A stretch of 12,140 nt of DNA from CAVRTJ01 sp046704825 (GTDB taxonomy: Bacteria > Acidobacteriota > UBA4820 > DSQY01). Location of the stretch: contig JBJKRE010000151.1 of NCBI GenBank assembly GCA_046704825.1, forward strand, positions 1-12,140, written 5' to 3'. Position numbers and translations under genes: made by a program. The notes beneath the pieces were generated by a model. The model searched no databases. It saw only the letters and a program-made list of their open reading frames with translations, and had not been told where the DNA came from. Shown piece after piece: positions 1 to 5,764 of this stretch (positions are counted from its first letter, which is position 1; each line of letters opens with the position of its first letter).

Positions 1-11
1 GTCTCAGCCAT
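1..11 (-). CDS. 5' end of a gene running off the left edge
   Basis: Read on the minus strand, an ATG at 9-11 opens Met-Ala-Glu and runs off the window. It is preceded by AAGGAGG at 20-26 with an 8-nt spacer, which is a near-ideal Shine-Dalgarno sequence. Too few codons are present to name a product. The gene would be transcribed in the same direction as the sugar operon to its right but is separated from it by about 680 bp of repeat-rich DNA, so it probably has its own promoter. A possible -10 (TACTAT, minus strand, 53-58) is weak and I could not pair it with a convincing -35. Confidence 0.5.
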
Positions 12-90
12 CCTGGCATCCTCCTTCCGGTATTTCCTTGCGGTACGACTCCATAGTAACCCGGAAGTCGGGAAGGCGGAAGGGAGGGAT

Positions 91-132
91 ATTGGGAAAT
101 TTGGGAATTGGGATTTTGGATTTCGGATTTGA
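91..132 (+). repeat. GGATTTN heptamer-like tandem repeat
   Basis: This is a degenerate 7-nt periodic run ending in ggatttt, ggatttc, ggatttg (112-132), preceded by related attggga and gaattgg words. The same words occur on the minus strand at 5879-5911 and on both strands around 11123-11286. Here the run leads directly into a copy of the 30-nt module at 131-160. Confidence 0.75.
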
Positions 133-160
133 AAAACGGCGAGGGATAGTCCCTTGAAGC
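131..160 (+). repeat. 30-nt intergenic module, copy 1
   Basis: This 30-nt unit starts gaaaaacggc and ends cttgaagc. It matches copy 3 (5849-5878, minus strand) at 22 of 30 positions by eye. Like copies 3, 4 and 5, it directly follows GGATTT-type heptamers in its own orientation. Confidence 0.65.
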
Positions 161-235
161 AGGAATGAACAGGGAGGATGGGAGGAAGGGAAGGTGAATT
201 GGGAGTTGGAAGAACTTCTTGCCGAGGGCTAAAGC

Positions 236-254
236 CGGAGGGCTAAAGGCTAAA
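236..254 (+). repeat. GGCTAAA heptamer repeat
   Basis: Two perfect ggctaaa heptamers (241-247, 248-254) follow a related gggctaaag at 226-234. The run leads into copy 2 of the 30-nt module at 256-285. It is another word family with 7-nt periodicity. Confidence 0.55.
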
Positions 255-255
255 G

Positions 256-285
256 GAAAGACGGCAGATGGGATGCCTTTGTAGC
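256..285 (+). repeat. 30-nt intergenic module, copy 2
   Basis: The unit starts gaaagacggc and ends gtagc. It matches copy 4 (11226-11255, minus strand) at 23 of 30 positions by eye. It is followed at once by a GC-rich hairpin module that also follows copy 3. Unlike the other copies it is preceded by GGCTAAA rather than GGATTTN heptamers. Confidence 0.6.
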
Positions 286-330
286 GGCCGGCGGGAGCCG
301 GCCGAACGGCCGATTGCCATCGGCCGCTAC
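281..330 (+). repeat. Nested GC-rich inverted repeats (REP-like)
   Basis: Ten-base arms GTAGCGGCCG (281-290) and CGGCCGCTAC (321-330) are perfect inverted repeats. Two alternative inner hairpins sit between or across them. One is GGCCGGC-GGGA-GCCGGCC (286-303), a 7-bp stem with a tetraloop. The other is CGGCCGAT-TGCC-ATCGGCCG (307-326), an 8-bp stem with a tetraloop. The first hairpin with its flanks (284-307) recurs with one change on the minus strand at 5827-5850. This is compatible with a REP/BIME-type element or an RNA-stabilising structure; the function is unknown. Confidence 0.7.
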
Positions 331-347
331 GTGGATGGCAGGCGGGA

Positions 348-362
348 GCCGCCGCAGGCGGC
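348..362 (+). repeat. Small GC hairpin
   Basis: GCCGCC (348-353) and GGCGGC (357-362) are separated by a GCA loop. Together with the hairpins at 281-330 it makes a cluster of three stem-loops in about 80 bases. No T-run follows on either strand, so it is not a canonical terminator. Confidence 0.5.
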
Positions 363-378
363 GGAATGGTAAATGATG

Positions 379-417
379 AATGTTGAATTATAGATTGAGG
401 TACCTCAATTCAACATT
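379..417. repeat. AT-rich palindrome
   Basis: Arms AATGTTGAATT (379-389) and AATTCAACATT (407-417) are an 11-bp perfect inverted repeat. Inside them, and overlapping the right arm, is a perfect 16-bp palindrome centred on GGTACC (394-409). The surrounding AT-rich words contrast with the GC-rich genes on either side. It could form a cruciform or bind a dimeric protein; no such factor can be named. Confidence 0.55.
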
Positions 418-490
418 AATAATTGAGCATTTAACATTCGGCGAAGCCGCAAAGCGGCCGCATCAAAGGCCCGTCCCAAGCCGTTTCCAC

Positions 491-525
491 CTTTACCCTT
501 TACCCTTTCCCCTTTACCCCCTAAC
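491..525. repeat. CTTTACC heptamer array
   Basis: Five consecutive 7-nt units are visible: ctttacc, ctttacc, ctttccc, ctttacc and ccctaac (491-525). The array is pyrimidine-rich on the plus strand and telomere-like in look, but it is short, degenerate and internal. Confidence 0.6.
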
Positions 526-551
526 CGCGCCGACAGGCGCAAATGAGTGAA

Positions 552-594
552 GGATTGCTTCGCAAATGCCCTTCGATGAAGGCCTCGCAATGAC
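552..594 (-). repeat. CATTGCGAG...GAAGCAATCC-type dispersed repeat
   Basis: On the minus strand, GTCATTGCGAG (584-594) is followed after 20 nt by GCGAAGCAATCC (552-563). From memory, this pairing of half-sites (attgcgag and gaagcaat) resembles a dispersed intergenic repeat seen in many unrelated bacterial genomes. Only one copy is in the window, so a genome-wide count is needed to confirm it. Confidence 0.4.
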
Positions 595-695
595 TGCACC
601 AAGAATGATCAAGCGGTTTGGGCACGTACACCCTCCGCTTCCTGACTTCTTCACTTCTTCACTCTTATTCCTTCGGAGGCCCGCCCACAACTCGA

Positions 696-1484
696 TCACT
701 GCGCGTCCCCGCCCCCGCCCAGCTTCTCGTTAAGCCATCGGTCGATGGTGGCGGCGATGTTCAGGTTCTCGGGGGTGAGCGTGAAACAGTGCGGGGAGGT
801 TGTAAGCCTCAGCATTTCGGCGCCAAGGAGACGGGCCGTCGACTCCAGGTCGGAGGGCCGGAAAAAGGCGTCGGCTTCGCTGGCGACGATGAGGTGTGGA
901 TGACCCTTCTGGAGGCGGGAGAGCTTTCGGGGCCTTATTTTGGGCCAACCGGGCAGGCGAAGGGGCATGAGCACCATCTCGCGCAGCACCGAAGGGCTTT
1001 CGGGTGAACTCTCGCCGGCGAAGCGGTCGACGACGTCCTCTTCGGTCTGTTCGGTGAAGCACATTCGCCGAATCAGGTCCGTGTCGTCCAGCGCGGGGGG
1101 AACTCCAAACAGAAGCGCCTTGATCGAAAGCCATGGGGCGACGGACATGAAGGTTCGCACCGTTCTTTGCGGGAGGCCCGAGGCCGGCAGGGGTGAACAC
1201 AGGACGCTCGCGGCGACCCGGTGGGTCTCGAGGTACTTCGCGACGACCCAGCCGCCCATGCTGTGGCCCACGAGAACGGTCCGCTCATCGTCCCAGACCG
1301 CCTCTTCCAGCGCGGCGACGTAGTCGGTCAGGCCGTAGCCCTTTGCGCTCTCACCCGGGCCGTGGCCGGGCAGGGTCACGGTCCGCGCAGACCAGCCCTC
1401 GCTCGCGAAGTAGGCCACCCAGGCACGAAATGCCCACGGGCCCTCCCACGCGCCGTGCACGAAGAGGATGTCACGGTTCCACAT
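696..1484 (-). CDS. Alpha/beta hydrolase
   Basis: The 262-aa protein has a full alpha/beta-hydrolase layout. It has an early HG oxyanion motif (VHGAW, residues 9-13), the nucleophile elbow GHSMGG (73-78, Ser75), a likely catalytic Asp205 in ASEADAFF, and a likely catalytic His232 in SPHCF near the C-terminus. A variable cap region (about 100-180) lies between. No signal peptide is visible, so it is probably cytoplasmic. The ATG at 1484 is chosen because GGGGGA lies a few bases upstream and the oxyanion strand begins at once. It resembles the small esterase/lipase-like group (MhpC/salicylic-acid-binding-protein-like), but the substrate cannot be told from sequence. It is the last gene of the minus-strand train, 131 bp after the preceding gene, and may be a passenger rather than a polysaccharide gene. 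Confidence 0.85.
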   Translation of the reverse strand: MWNRDILFVHGAWEGPWAFRAWVAYFASEGWSARTVTLPGHGPGESAKGYGLTDYVAALEEAVWDDERTVLVGHSMGGWVVAKYLETHRVAASVLCSPLPASGLPQRTVRTFMSVAPWLSIKALLFGVPPALDDTDLIRRMCFTEQTEEDVVDRFAGESSPESPSVLREMVLMPLRLPGWPKIRPRKLSRLQKGHPHLIVASEADAFFRPSDLESTARLLGAEMLRLTTSPHCFTLTPENLNIAATIDRWLNEKLGGGGDAQ

Positions 1485-1521
1485 GCGGTCCCCCGGCAGC
1501 CGCTTCGCGGCTGAGGTGAGA

Positions 1522-1572
1522 GCAGGTTGCTGAACAACTCTCGCAGGCCGCGCGGGGTCTTCAGCAGCCTGC
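1522..1572. repeat. 13-bp stem inverted repeat between genes
   Basis: Arms gcaggttgctgaa (1522-1534) and ttcagcagcctgc (1560-1572) are complementary at 12 of 13 positions, and the odd pair is a possible G-U wobble. The loop is 25 nt. It lies in the 131-bp gap before the hydrolase gene. The motif TTCAGCAGCCTGC recalls dispersed intergenic hairpins seen in other high-GC genomes, but that is from memory. It could slow RNA decay or partly terminate transcription; there is no U-tract. Confidence 0.55.
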
Positions 1573-1609
1573 CAGGCGGCCGCCCCGCGCCTCCCTCGTC
1601 GGCCTCAGC

Positions 1610-1622
1610 GGGCTGTCAGCCC
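1610..1622 (-). other. Hairpin overlapping the stop codon of the small unknown gene
   Basis: GGGCTG (1610-1615), one base, then CAGCCC (1617-1622) form a 6-bp perfect stem with a loop too tight to fold fully. It overlaps the TGA at 1616-1618. It may be chance in GC-rich DNA. Confidence 0.25.
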
Positions 1623-2062
1623 CTGAACCAGCTCGGGAAGGCGCCCCACCAGGACATGGCCACCTTGTAGGCACCCGTTCTGTCCGGCGTCACGATGAAT
1701 AGCGCGGGAGATTCGAAGGAGCGCCCGTCCGGCAGGGAGGTGCGCACCCGCATGCGGACCAGGGCCGTGAGGTCGGACAGCCATTCCACCGACTCTTCGA
1801 TGGGTTCCTGGACGGTGGGCTCCTCCTTGCGCGCGTCCACCGTTTCCCTGAACTCATCGATACTGGCATGCCAGATGTTGGCCATGCCCTTCCACTCGAT
1901 GATTTCGGTCGTGGGGATGTGAACGTGCATCTCCCCCTGGTCCGGGTCCGCCTGGTCGTAGGCCGCGATGAGCCCCCGCACCGCGTCGAGCACGCGTTCG
2001 TTGCGGGCATCCGCCTCCCGGCCGACCTCTGTCGTCTGATCTTTGAGTGACCGGTCAGTCAT
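1616..2062 (-). CDS. Small protein of unknown function (possibly NTF2/SnoaL-like)
   Basis: I do not recognise this 148-aa protein firmly. The order is an N-terminal helical stretch (about 14-38, VLDAVRGLIAAYDQAD), a mixed middle with WKGMANIWHASIDEFRETVDA (57-77), then likely strands (96-110, 119-125, 131-138) and a Trp-rich end (SWWGAFPSWFRG). The pattern of an initial helix ending in AYDxAD, then alternating strands, is compatible with an NTF2/SnoaL-like alpha+beta cone fold, but this is a guess. It has no signal peptide or membrane segment. The ATG at 2062 is preferred: GGAG lies 9 nt upstream, whereas the in-frame upstream ATG at 2143 would overlap the preceding gene by 40 bases. It follows the RfbB paralog by 41 bp and is probably cotranscribed. 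Confidence 0.65.
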   Translation of the reverse strand: MTDRSLKDQTTEVGREADARNERVLDAVRGLIAAYDQADPDQGEMHVHIPTTEIIEWKGMANIWHASIDEFRETVDARKEEPTVQEPIEESVEWLSDLTALVRMRVRTSLPDGRSFESPALFIVTPDRTGAYKVAMSWWGAFPSWFRG

Positions 2063-2103
2063 GTCATAGCACTCCGCAGAGAAATGATCGGGGGGGAAGG
2101 CGG

Positions 2104-3105
2104 TCACCGGCCGTCGCCCCGCCCGCTGTTCATTAGAACCCATTTTACCGTGTCGCGCAGCCCCTCGCGAAAAGGTACGAGGGGGCTGAACCCCAGCTCC
2201 CGCTCGGAGCGCGAGGGGTCCAGGGCACGCCGCGCGTCGTGCGCGTCCCTGTCCCGCACGAAGGTGAGCAGGCCGAGCGCCGCTGCGGGATCCGCGCCGG
2301 TCAGTTCGGCCGTCGCGGTGACCACCTCTTTAATAAGCTCGATGTTGCTGATCTCGCACCGCGCACCCAGGTGGTAGACCTGCCCGGCCGAGCCCGATTC
2401 CAGGGCCATGAGGACGCCCCTGTTGTGGTCGTCCACGTGGATCCAGTCGCGAAGGTTCTCGCCCGTGCCGAACACCGGCACGGGGCGCCCTTCGACCACG
2501 CTCGACACGATGGTGGGGATGAGCTTGTCGAGGGACTGGAAGGGCCCGTAGATGTTCGTGGTGCGTGTCACGAGCGTGCGCATGCCGTAAGTCCGGTGGT
2601 AGGCCAGGGTCAACTGATCGGCCGCAGCCTTGCTGGCGGCGTAGGGCGTGGACGGGTTGAGGGGGTGGTCCTCCGTGAACACTCCGTCTGCGCTGGAGCC
2701 GTACACCTCGTAGGAGGAGAGGTGGAGGAACGTCCCCGTCCGCCCGGCCCGGGCCGTCCTTGCGGCCTCCAGGAGCATGGCCGTTCCCACCACGTTGACG
2801 TCCACGAAGGTCATGGGTTCGACGGCGTTCCGGCCCGAGGGGTTCCTGGCCGCGAAGTGGACGACGATGTCGAAGGGTTCCCCGGCGAAGACGGCCTGCA
2901 GGTCACCGGCGTTCGTGACCCGGCCCCGCACCAGTTCGAAGCGGCCGTCGTGGTCCCGGTCCAGCCCTTCCAGGACGGGAACGTGCGCCCTGCCCCCGAG
3001 GCTGTCGAACACGGTCACGTGCCAGCCGGGCCTTTCGGCGAGCACCAGCCGGACGAAGTTTCCGCCGACGAACCCGCCGCCGCCCGTCACCAGGATGCGT
3101 TTCAT
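2104..3105 (-). CDS. NAD-dependent epimerase/dehydratase, diverged RfbB paralog
   Basis: This 333-aa extended short-chain dehydrogenase aligns along its whole length with the neighbouring RfbB. It shares TGGGGFVGGNF (7-17), the LAERPGW block, PSTPYAASKAAADQL (151-165), GENLRDWIHVDDHNRG (215-230) and GQVYHLGARCE (241-251). NAD binding (GxxGxxG) and the YxxxK pair (Tyr155, Lys159) are intact. The dehydratase signature is not: STDEVYG of RfbB is SSYEVYG here (130-136), so the catalytic Asp is Tyr. The substrate motif AAESHVDRS is replaced by AARNPSGRN, and NNYGPYQFPEKLIP reads NIYGPFQSLDKLIP. It is therefore unlikely to be a 4,6-dehydratase; an epimerase, reductase or decarboxylase acting on a nucleotide sugar is more likely. 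It lies 64 bp after rfbB in the same operon. Its start has only a distant GGGGGA as ribosome binding site. Confidence 0.85.
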   Translation of the reverse strand: MKRILVTGGGGFVGGNFVRLVLAERPGWHVTVFDSLGGRAHVPVLEGLDRDHDGRFELVRGRVTNAGDLQAVFAGEPFDIVVHFAARNPSGRNAVEPMTFVDVNVVGTAMLLEAARTARAGRTGTFLHLSSYEVYGSSADGVFTEDHPLNPSTPYAASKAAADQLTLAYHRTYGMRTLVTRTTNIYGPFQSLDKLIPTIVSSVVEGRPVPVFGTGENLRDWIHVDDHNRGVLMALESGSAGQVYHLGARCEISNIELIKEVVTATAELTGADPAAALGLLTFVRDRDAHDARRALDPSRSERELGFSPLVPFREGLRDTVKWVLMNSGRGDGR

Positions 3106-3125
3106 GAAGAGGCGTCCCCCTCAAC

Positions 3126-3148
3126 GCCCCGCTCGGCGTCACCGGGGC
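3126..3148 (-). other. Intergenic hairpin between rfbB and its paralog
   Basis: GCCCC (3144-3148 read on the minus strand) pairs with GGGGC (3126-3130), with a smaller GGT/GCC pairing inside. It occupies the 64-bp gap between the two dehydratase-like genes. No U-tract follows. It might tune relative expression or be chance in a GC-rich gap. Confidence 0.3.
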
Positions 3149-3169
3149 GCGCACGCCCGTTGAAAAACC

Positions 3170-4225
3170 TCATGCCCGTTCACCGTAGAGGCGTTTGACG
3201 AAGCCCTGGTATTCGCCGCTCATGATGCGGCGCCACCAGCCCTCGTTGTCGATGTACCAGCGGACCGTCCGCCGGATGCCCTCGTCGAAGGACACACCGG
3301 GTTCGAATCCGAGTTCCTGCTCGGACCGGGCGGGGTCGATGGCGTACCGCCAGTCGTGGCCCGGCCGGTCCGTGACGTACGCGATCTGTTTCTCCAGGTC
3401 TTTCGGCTCTCTTCCGACGGCCGCGGCCACCTCCGCGATGAGCCGCATGACCAGGTCGATGTTGCGCCTCTCGCACCGGCTGCCGAGGTTGTAGACCTGT
3501 CCGCTCCGTCCCTTTTCGAAGGCGAGCAGGACGCCCCGGTTGTGGTCTTCGACGTGGATCCAGTCCCGCACGTTCTCGCCCTTGCCGTAGACCGGCAGGG
3601 TCTGGCCGTCGATCAGCCGGGCGATCATCAGGGGGATGAGCTTCTCGGGAAACTGGTAGGGGCCGTAGTTGTTGCAGCAGCGCGTGATGAGCGCGTCGAA
3701 GCCGAAGGTCCTGTGGTAGGCGAGGACGAGGTGGTCCGCAGCGGCCTTGCTCGCCGAATAGGGCGAGGAGGGGTTCACGGGGGTCTGTTCGGTGAAGTAT
3801 CCCGAGTCGCCCAGGGCGCCGTACACCTCGTCCGTGGAGACCTGCAGGAACCGGCCTTCGCCGTCTTTCCACGCCGCGCGGCAGGCCTCAAGGAGACGCC
3901 CCGTCCCCGTGACGTTGGTCCTCACGAAGGCCAGAGGCCCCAGGATGGAGCGGTCCACGTGGCTCTCGGCGGCGAAGTGGACGACGCCCCGGACGGGCTC
4001 TTCGTCGAAGAGGCGCGCAAGCGTATCCGCGTCCGTGACGTCGCCGTGCACGAAGCGGTATCGGTCTCCGTATGTTTCCTGCAGGCCGTCGAGGTTCTCC
4101 AGGTTGCCGGCGTAGGTGAGCGCGTCCAGAACAACCAGCCGCCAACCGGGCCTCTCCGCCAGGACGAGCCGCACGAAGTTGGTGCCGATGAAGCCCGCGC
4201 CCCCCGTTACCAGGATCGTCTTCAC
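3170..4225 (-). CDS. rfbB: dTDP-glucose 4,6-dehydratase
   Basis: RfbB/RmlB converts dTDP-glucose to dTDP-4-keto-6-deoxyglucose, the second step of dTDP-L-rhamnose synthesis. The 351-aa length is typical. Visible are the Rossmann motif TGGAGFIG (7-14), AAESHVDRS (85-93), the catalytic STDEVYG (130-136; Thr131, Asp132, Glu133), PYSASK (155-160; Tyr156, Lys160), NNYGPYQFPEKLIP (185-198) and GENVRDWIHVEDH (216-228). The start is GTG at 4223-4225: it places the protein start at VKTILVTGG, has GGGAGG just upstream, and overlaps the stop of the ferritin-like gene by 4 bases (GTGA). The frame stays open to 4750 but that extension overlaps the upstream gene and has no RfbB-like sequence. The GTGA overlap implies translational coupling. 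The enzyme is cytoplasmic and NAD-dependent. Confidence 0.96.
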   Translation of the reverse strand: MKTILVTGGAGFIGTNFVRLVLAERPGWRLVVLDALTYAGNLENLDGLQETYGDRYRFVHGDVTDADTLARLFDEEPVRGVVHFAAESHVDRSILGPLAFVRTNVTGTGRLLEACRAAWKDGEGRFLQVSTDEVYGALGDSGYFTEQTPVNPSSPYSASKAAADHLVLAYHRTFGFDALITRCCNNYGPYQFPEKLIPLMIARLIDGQTLPVYGKGENVRDWIHVEDHNRGVLLAFEKGRSGQVYNLGSRCERRNIDLVMRLIAEVAAAVGREPKDLEKQIAYVTDRPGHDWRYAIDPARSEQELGFEPGVSFDEGIRRTVRWYIDNEGWWRRIMSGEYQGFVKRLYGERA

Positions 4226-4704
4226 TTGGTCCTCCCTTCCCCGGGAACCGGGAGTCCCCGTTCGGATGCAAACGCGAGGAGCGCCTCGTAGTGGCGCGCG
4301 TCCTCCCTGCCGAGATTGGACAACAGCCGGGACATGGTGCCGCTGACGCGCCCGTTCGCGAGCTTGAAGTGGTTCTCCGCCGCGCTGTTCTCTATCTCCA
4401 GGGCGAGGAGAACCGCGTCCTCGAGCCCGGGCGGCGCCGGGGCGTCCCGGACGGCCTGAATCTTCTTCTGGACTTCGAAGACGGACTCGGGGTCCATCGT
4501 CAGGCTCTCGTTGTCGAGGCCGTTCCTGAACATGCGCCTCTCGTACTGGATGAGCGCTACGTGCGACTTCTCGTCGCGGGAGAGGCGGTAGAAGAGGCCC
4601 GCCGCCCCGGGATCCCCCGCGAAACACGTGCTGAGCCATTCGTAGAAGCCGGAAAGACGGGATTCCAGGTCTTCCAGGGGCTTGAGCGCCAGTTGGATGT
4701 CCAT
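4222..4704 (-). CDS. Ferritin/rubrerythrin-like four-helix protein
   Basis: The 160-aa protein looks like a ferritin-like four-helix bundle. Helix A carries Glu11 and Glu14 (EDLESRLSGFYEWLS). Helix B has the DEKSH motif (Glu45, His48), the ExxH iron-ligand pattern. Helix C holds ALEIENSAAENHF (101-113; Glu103, Glu105, Glu110). The last helix has GREDARHYEAL (132-142), where Asp135/Glu134 with His138 would supply the second ligand pair. These could bind a di-iron centre, but the second motif is DxxH rather than strict ExxH. There is no rubredoxin-like CxxC domain. The ATG at 4704 is chosen for GGGGA 5 nt upstream and because the bundle starts there; a longer open frame to 4845 has an unrelated low-complexity leader. 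The stop overlaps the rfbB start by 4 bases, so the two are likely coupled. Its role in the sugar operon is unknown. Confidence 0.75.
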   Translation of the reverse strand: MDIQLALKPLEDLESRLSGFYEWLSTCFAGDPGAAGLFYRLSRDEKSHVALIQYERRMFRNGLDNESLTMDPESVFEVQKKIQAVRDAPAPPGLEDAVLLALEIENSAAENHFKLANGRVSGTMSRLLSNLGREDARHYEALLAFASERGLPVPGEGRTK

Positions 4705-4851
4705 GCATTCCCCTGCGTGAATCGTAAGCCGCTGATTCCCCCCGCCGCATCCTTCCGGGGGAACCGCCGCCACGTCCGACGGCGATACTACACGAACTAT
4801 TATGTTAACGCCATCCGGCCCGCGAACGGGAATACCGGAGCGCACGACGCG
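4705..4851 (-). other. 147-bp gap with AT-rich island and UUCG hairpin
   Basis: The gap between rfbD and the ferritin-like gene is the longest unexplained non-repeat spacing in the operon. It holds an AT-rich island on the minus strand (GTTAACATAATAGTTCGTG, within 4790-4809), unlike the surrounding GC-rich DNA. A small hairpin, CCCG-TTCG-CGGG (4819-4830, minus strand), has the stable UUCG-type tetraloop, with CCGG on both sides able to extend it. An internal promoter is possible (TAGTAT at about 4786-4791), but no good -35 is seen. Confidence 0.4.
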
Positions 4852-5733
4852 TCAAGATGAGGGGGCGGTCTCCAGTAGGTACGCCCGCAGCGATTCGCGC
4901 CAGGGCCTGACCGCGTGGCGGGGCACGTTCTCGTTTCTGAGCCACGCGTTCAAGGGGCGCCTGGCGGGCCTCGGAAAGGCGTCGCTCGCGCAGGGCGTGA
5001 CTCGGCACGAAAGACCGAGGGTGCGGACGATCTCCCCGGCTTCCGTGAACCAGGTGACTGGGCCGCCGCCGCCGACCGTGTGCGCGTAGCCCCACACGCC
5101 AGCGGCCAGGAGCGCCGCGATCTGTTCGGCGAGGTCGGCGGCGCGCGTGGGCACGCCCCACTGGTCGTCGACGACCTGGATCTCGGGCTTCGAACGGGCC
5201 AGGCCCGCGATGGTGTCCACGAAGTTCTTCCCGTGGCGCCCGTAGAGCCACTGCGTGCGGCAGATCAGGAACCGGTCCGCCGGCAGCGCCGCCGCCACGG
5301 CCCGCTCGCCCTCCAGCTTGCTCTCCCCGTAGGCGTTGACGGCGGGCCCGGCGGGGTCGCTCGGGCCGTAGCCCTCCGGGTCCGTGCCCGGAAAGACGTA
5401 GTCCGTGCTGATGTGGACCATGCGCATGGACCGGGCCCGGCACGCCTTGGCCACGTTGCGTGCACCCAGACCGTTCACTCGGAGCGCCAGGTCCCTGTGC
5501 GTTTCGGAGCCGTCCACGTCCGTGTAGGCGGCGGCGTTCAGCACGAGGTCGGCGGGGTGGGCGTCGAGGAAGCGACCCAGGGACGCCTGGTCGGTGATGT
5601 CCACGTCGGGCAGGTCGGCCGGATGCACCACGAACCGGGCGGCGGAAAAAACCGGCAGGGCCTCTTTACCGAACATGCCGTCGGCGCCGAGCAGGATCAG
5701 TCTGGAATGGTCAGTGGCGGATGGTGAGTCCAA
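4852..5733 (-). CDS. rfbD: dTDP-4-dehydrorhamnose reductase
   Basis: RfbD/RmlD performs the last step of dTDP-L-rhamnose synthesis, NAD(P)H reduction of dTDP-4-keto-L-rhamnose. The 293-aa protein shows LGADGMFG (15-22; Gly16, Gly19, Gly22 of the nucleotide-binding loop), DITD (45-48), NAAAYTDVDGSE (66-77), HISTDYVFPG (107-116; Thr110-Asp111) and NAYGESKLEGE (133-143; Tyr135, Lys139). These are followed by RTQWLYG, NFVDTI and DDQWGVPT, all typical of the family. The leader reads from a TTG codon at 5731-5733, with AAGGA 8 nt upstream; no ATG lies before the nucleotide-binding loop, so TTG is the best start. It is separated from rfbC by 180 bp of repeat sequence, unlike the tight spacing elsewhere in the operon, so its expression depends on read-through or an unseen promoter. 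Confidence 0.94.
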   Translation of the reverse strand: MDSPSATDHSRLILLGADGMFGKEALPVFSAARFVVHPADLPDVDITDQASLGRFLDAHPADLVLNAAAYTDVDGSETHRDLALRVNGLGARNVAKACRARSMRMVHISTDYVFPGTDPEGYGPSDPAGPAVNAYGESKLEGERAVAAALPADRFLICRTQWLYGRHGKNFVDTIAGLARSKPEIQVVDDQWGVPTRAADLAEQIAALLAAGVWGYAHTVGGGGPVTWFTEAGEIVRTLGLSCRVTPCASDAFPRPARRPLNAWLRNENVPRHAVRPWRESLRAYLLETAPSS

Positions 5734-5764
5734 GGCAGATGTCCTTTGCGTCGGCGGCGCAGGG

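Larger units (their letters stand above)
12..695. other. Repeat-rich noncoding region
   Basis: I see no credible gene in these roughly 680 bases. The short open frames here have repeat-derived, low-complexity translations and no ribosome binding site. The stretch is a patchwork of heptamer-like tandem words (91-132, 236-254, 491-525), an 8-mer repeat (acttcttc at 645-652 and 653-660), two copies of a 30-nt repeat module (131-160, 256-285), a cluster of GC-rich hairpins (281-362) and an AT-rich palindrome (379-417). It separates the end of the hydrolase gene from the next minus-strand gene. A weak 6-bp inverted repeat, CCTCCG at 632-637 with CGGAGG at 674-679, lies just past the hydrolase stop, but there is no U-tract to make it a canonical terminator. 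Confidence 0.8.

Noticed and set aside
618..1007. 129-codon plus-strand frame at the edge of the hydrolase gene
   Set aside because: It is partly repeat and partly antisense to the hydrolase C-terminus, without motif or ribosome binding site.
2239..4291. Long plus-strand frames opposite rfbB and its paralog (2239-3198, 3356-4291)
   Set aside because: The two translations resemble each other only because they are the antisense of paralogous genes. They show no known motif and have no independent start signal.
4226..4750. N-terminal extension of the rfbB frame
   Set aside because: It overlaps the ferritin-like gene, is Arg/Gly/Pro rich, and the true family start (KTILVTGG) follows the GTG at 4225.
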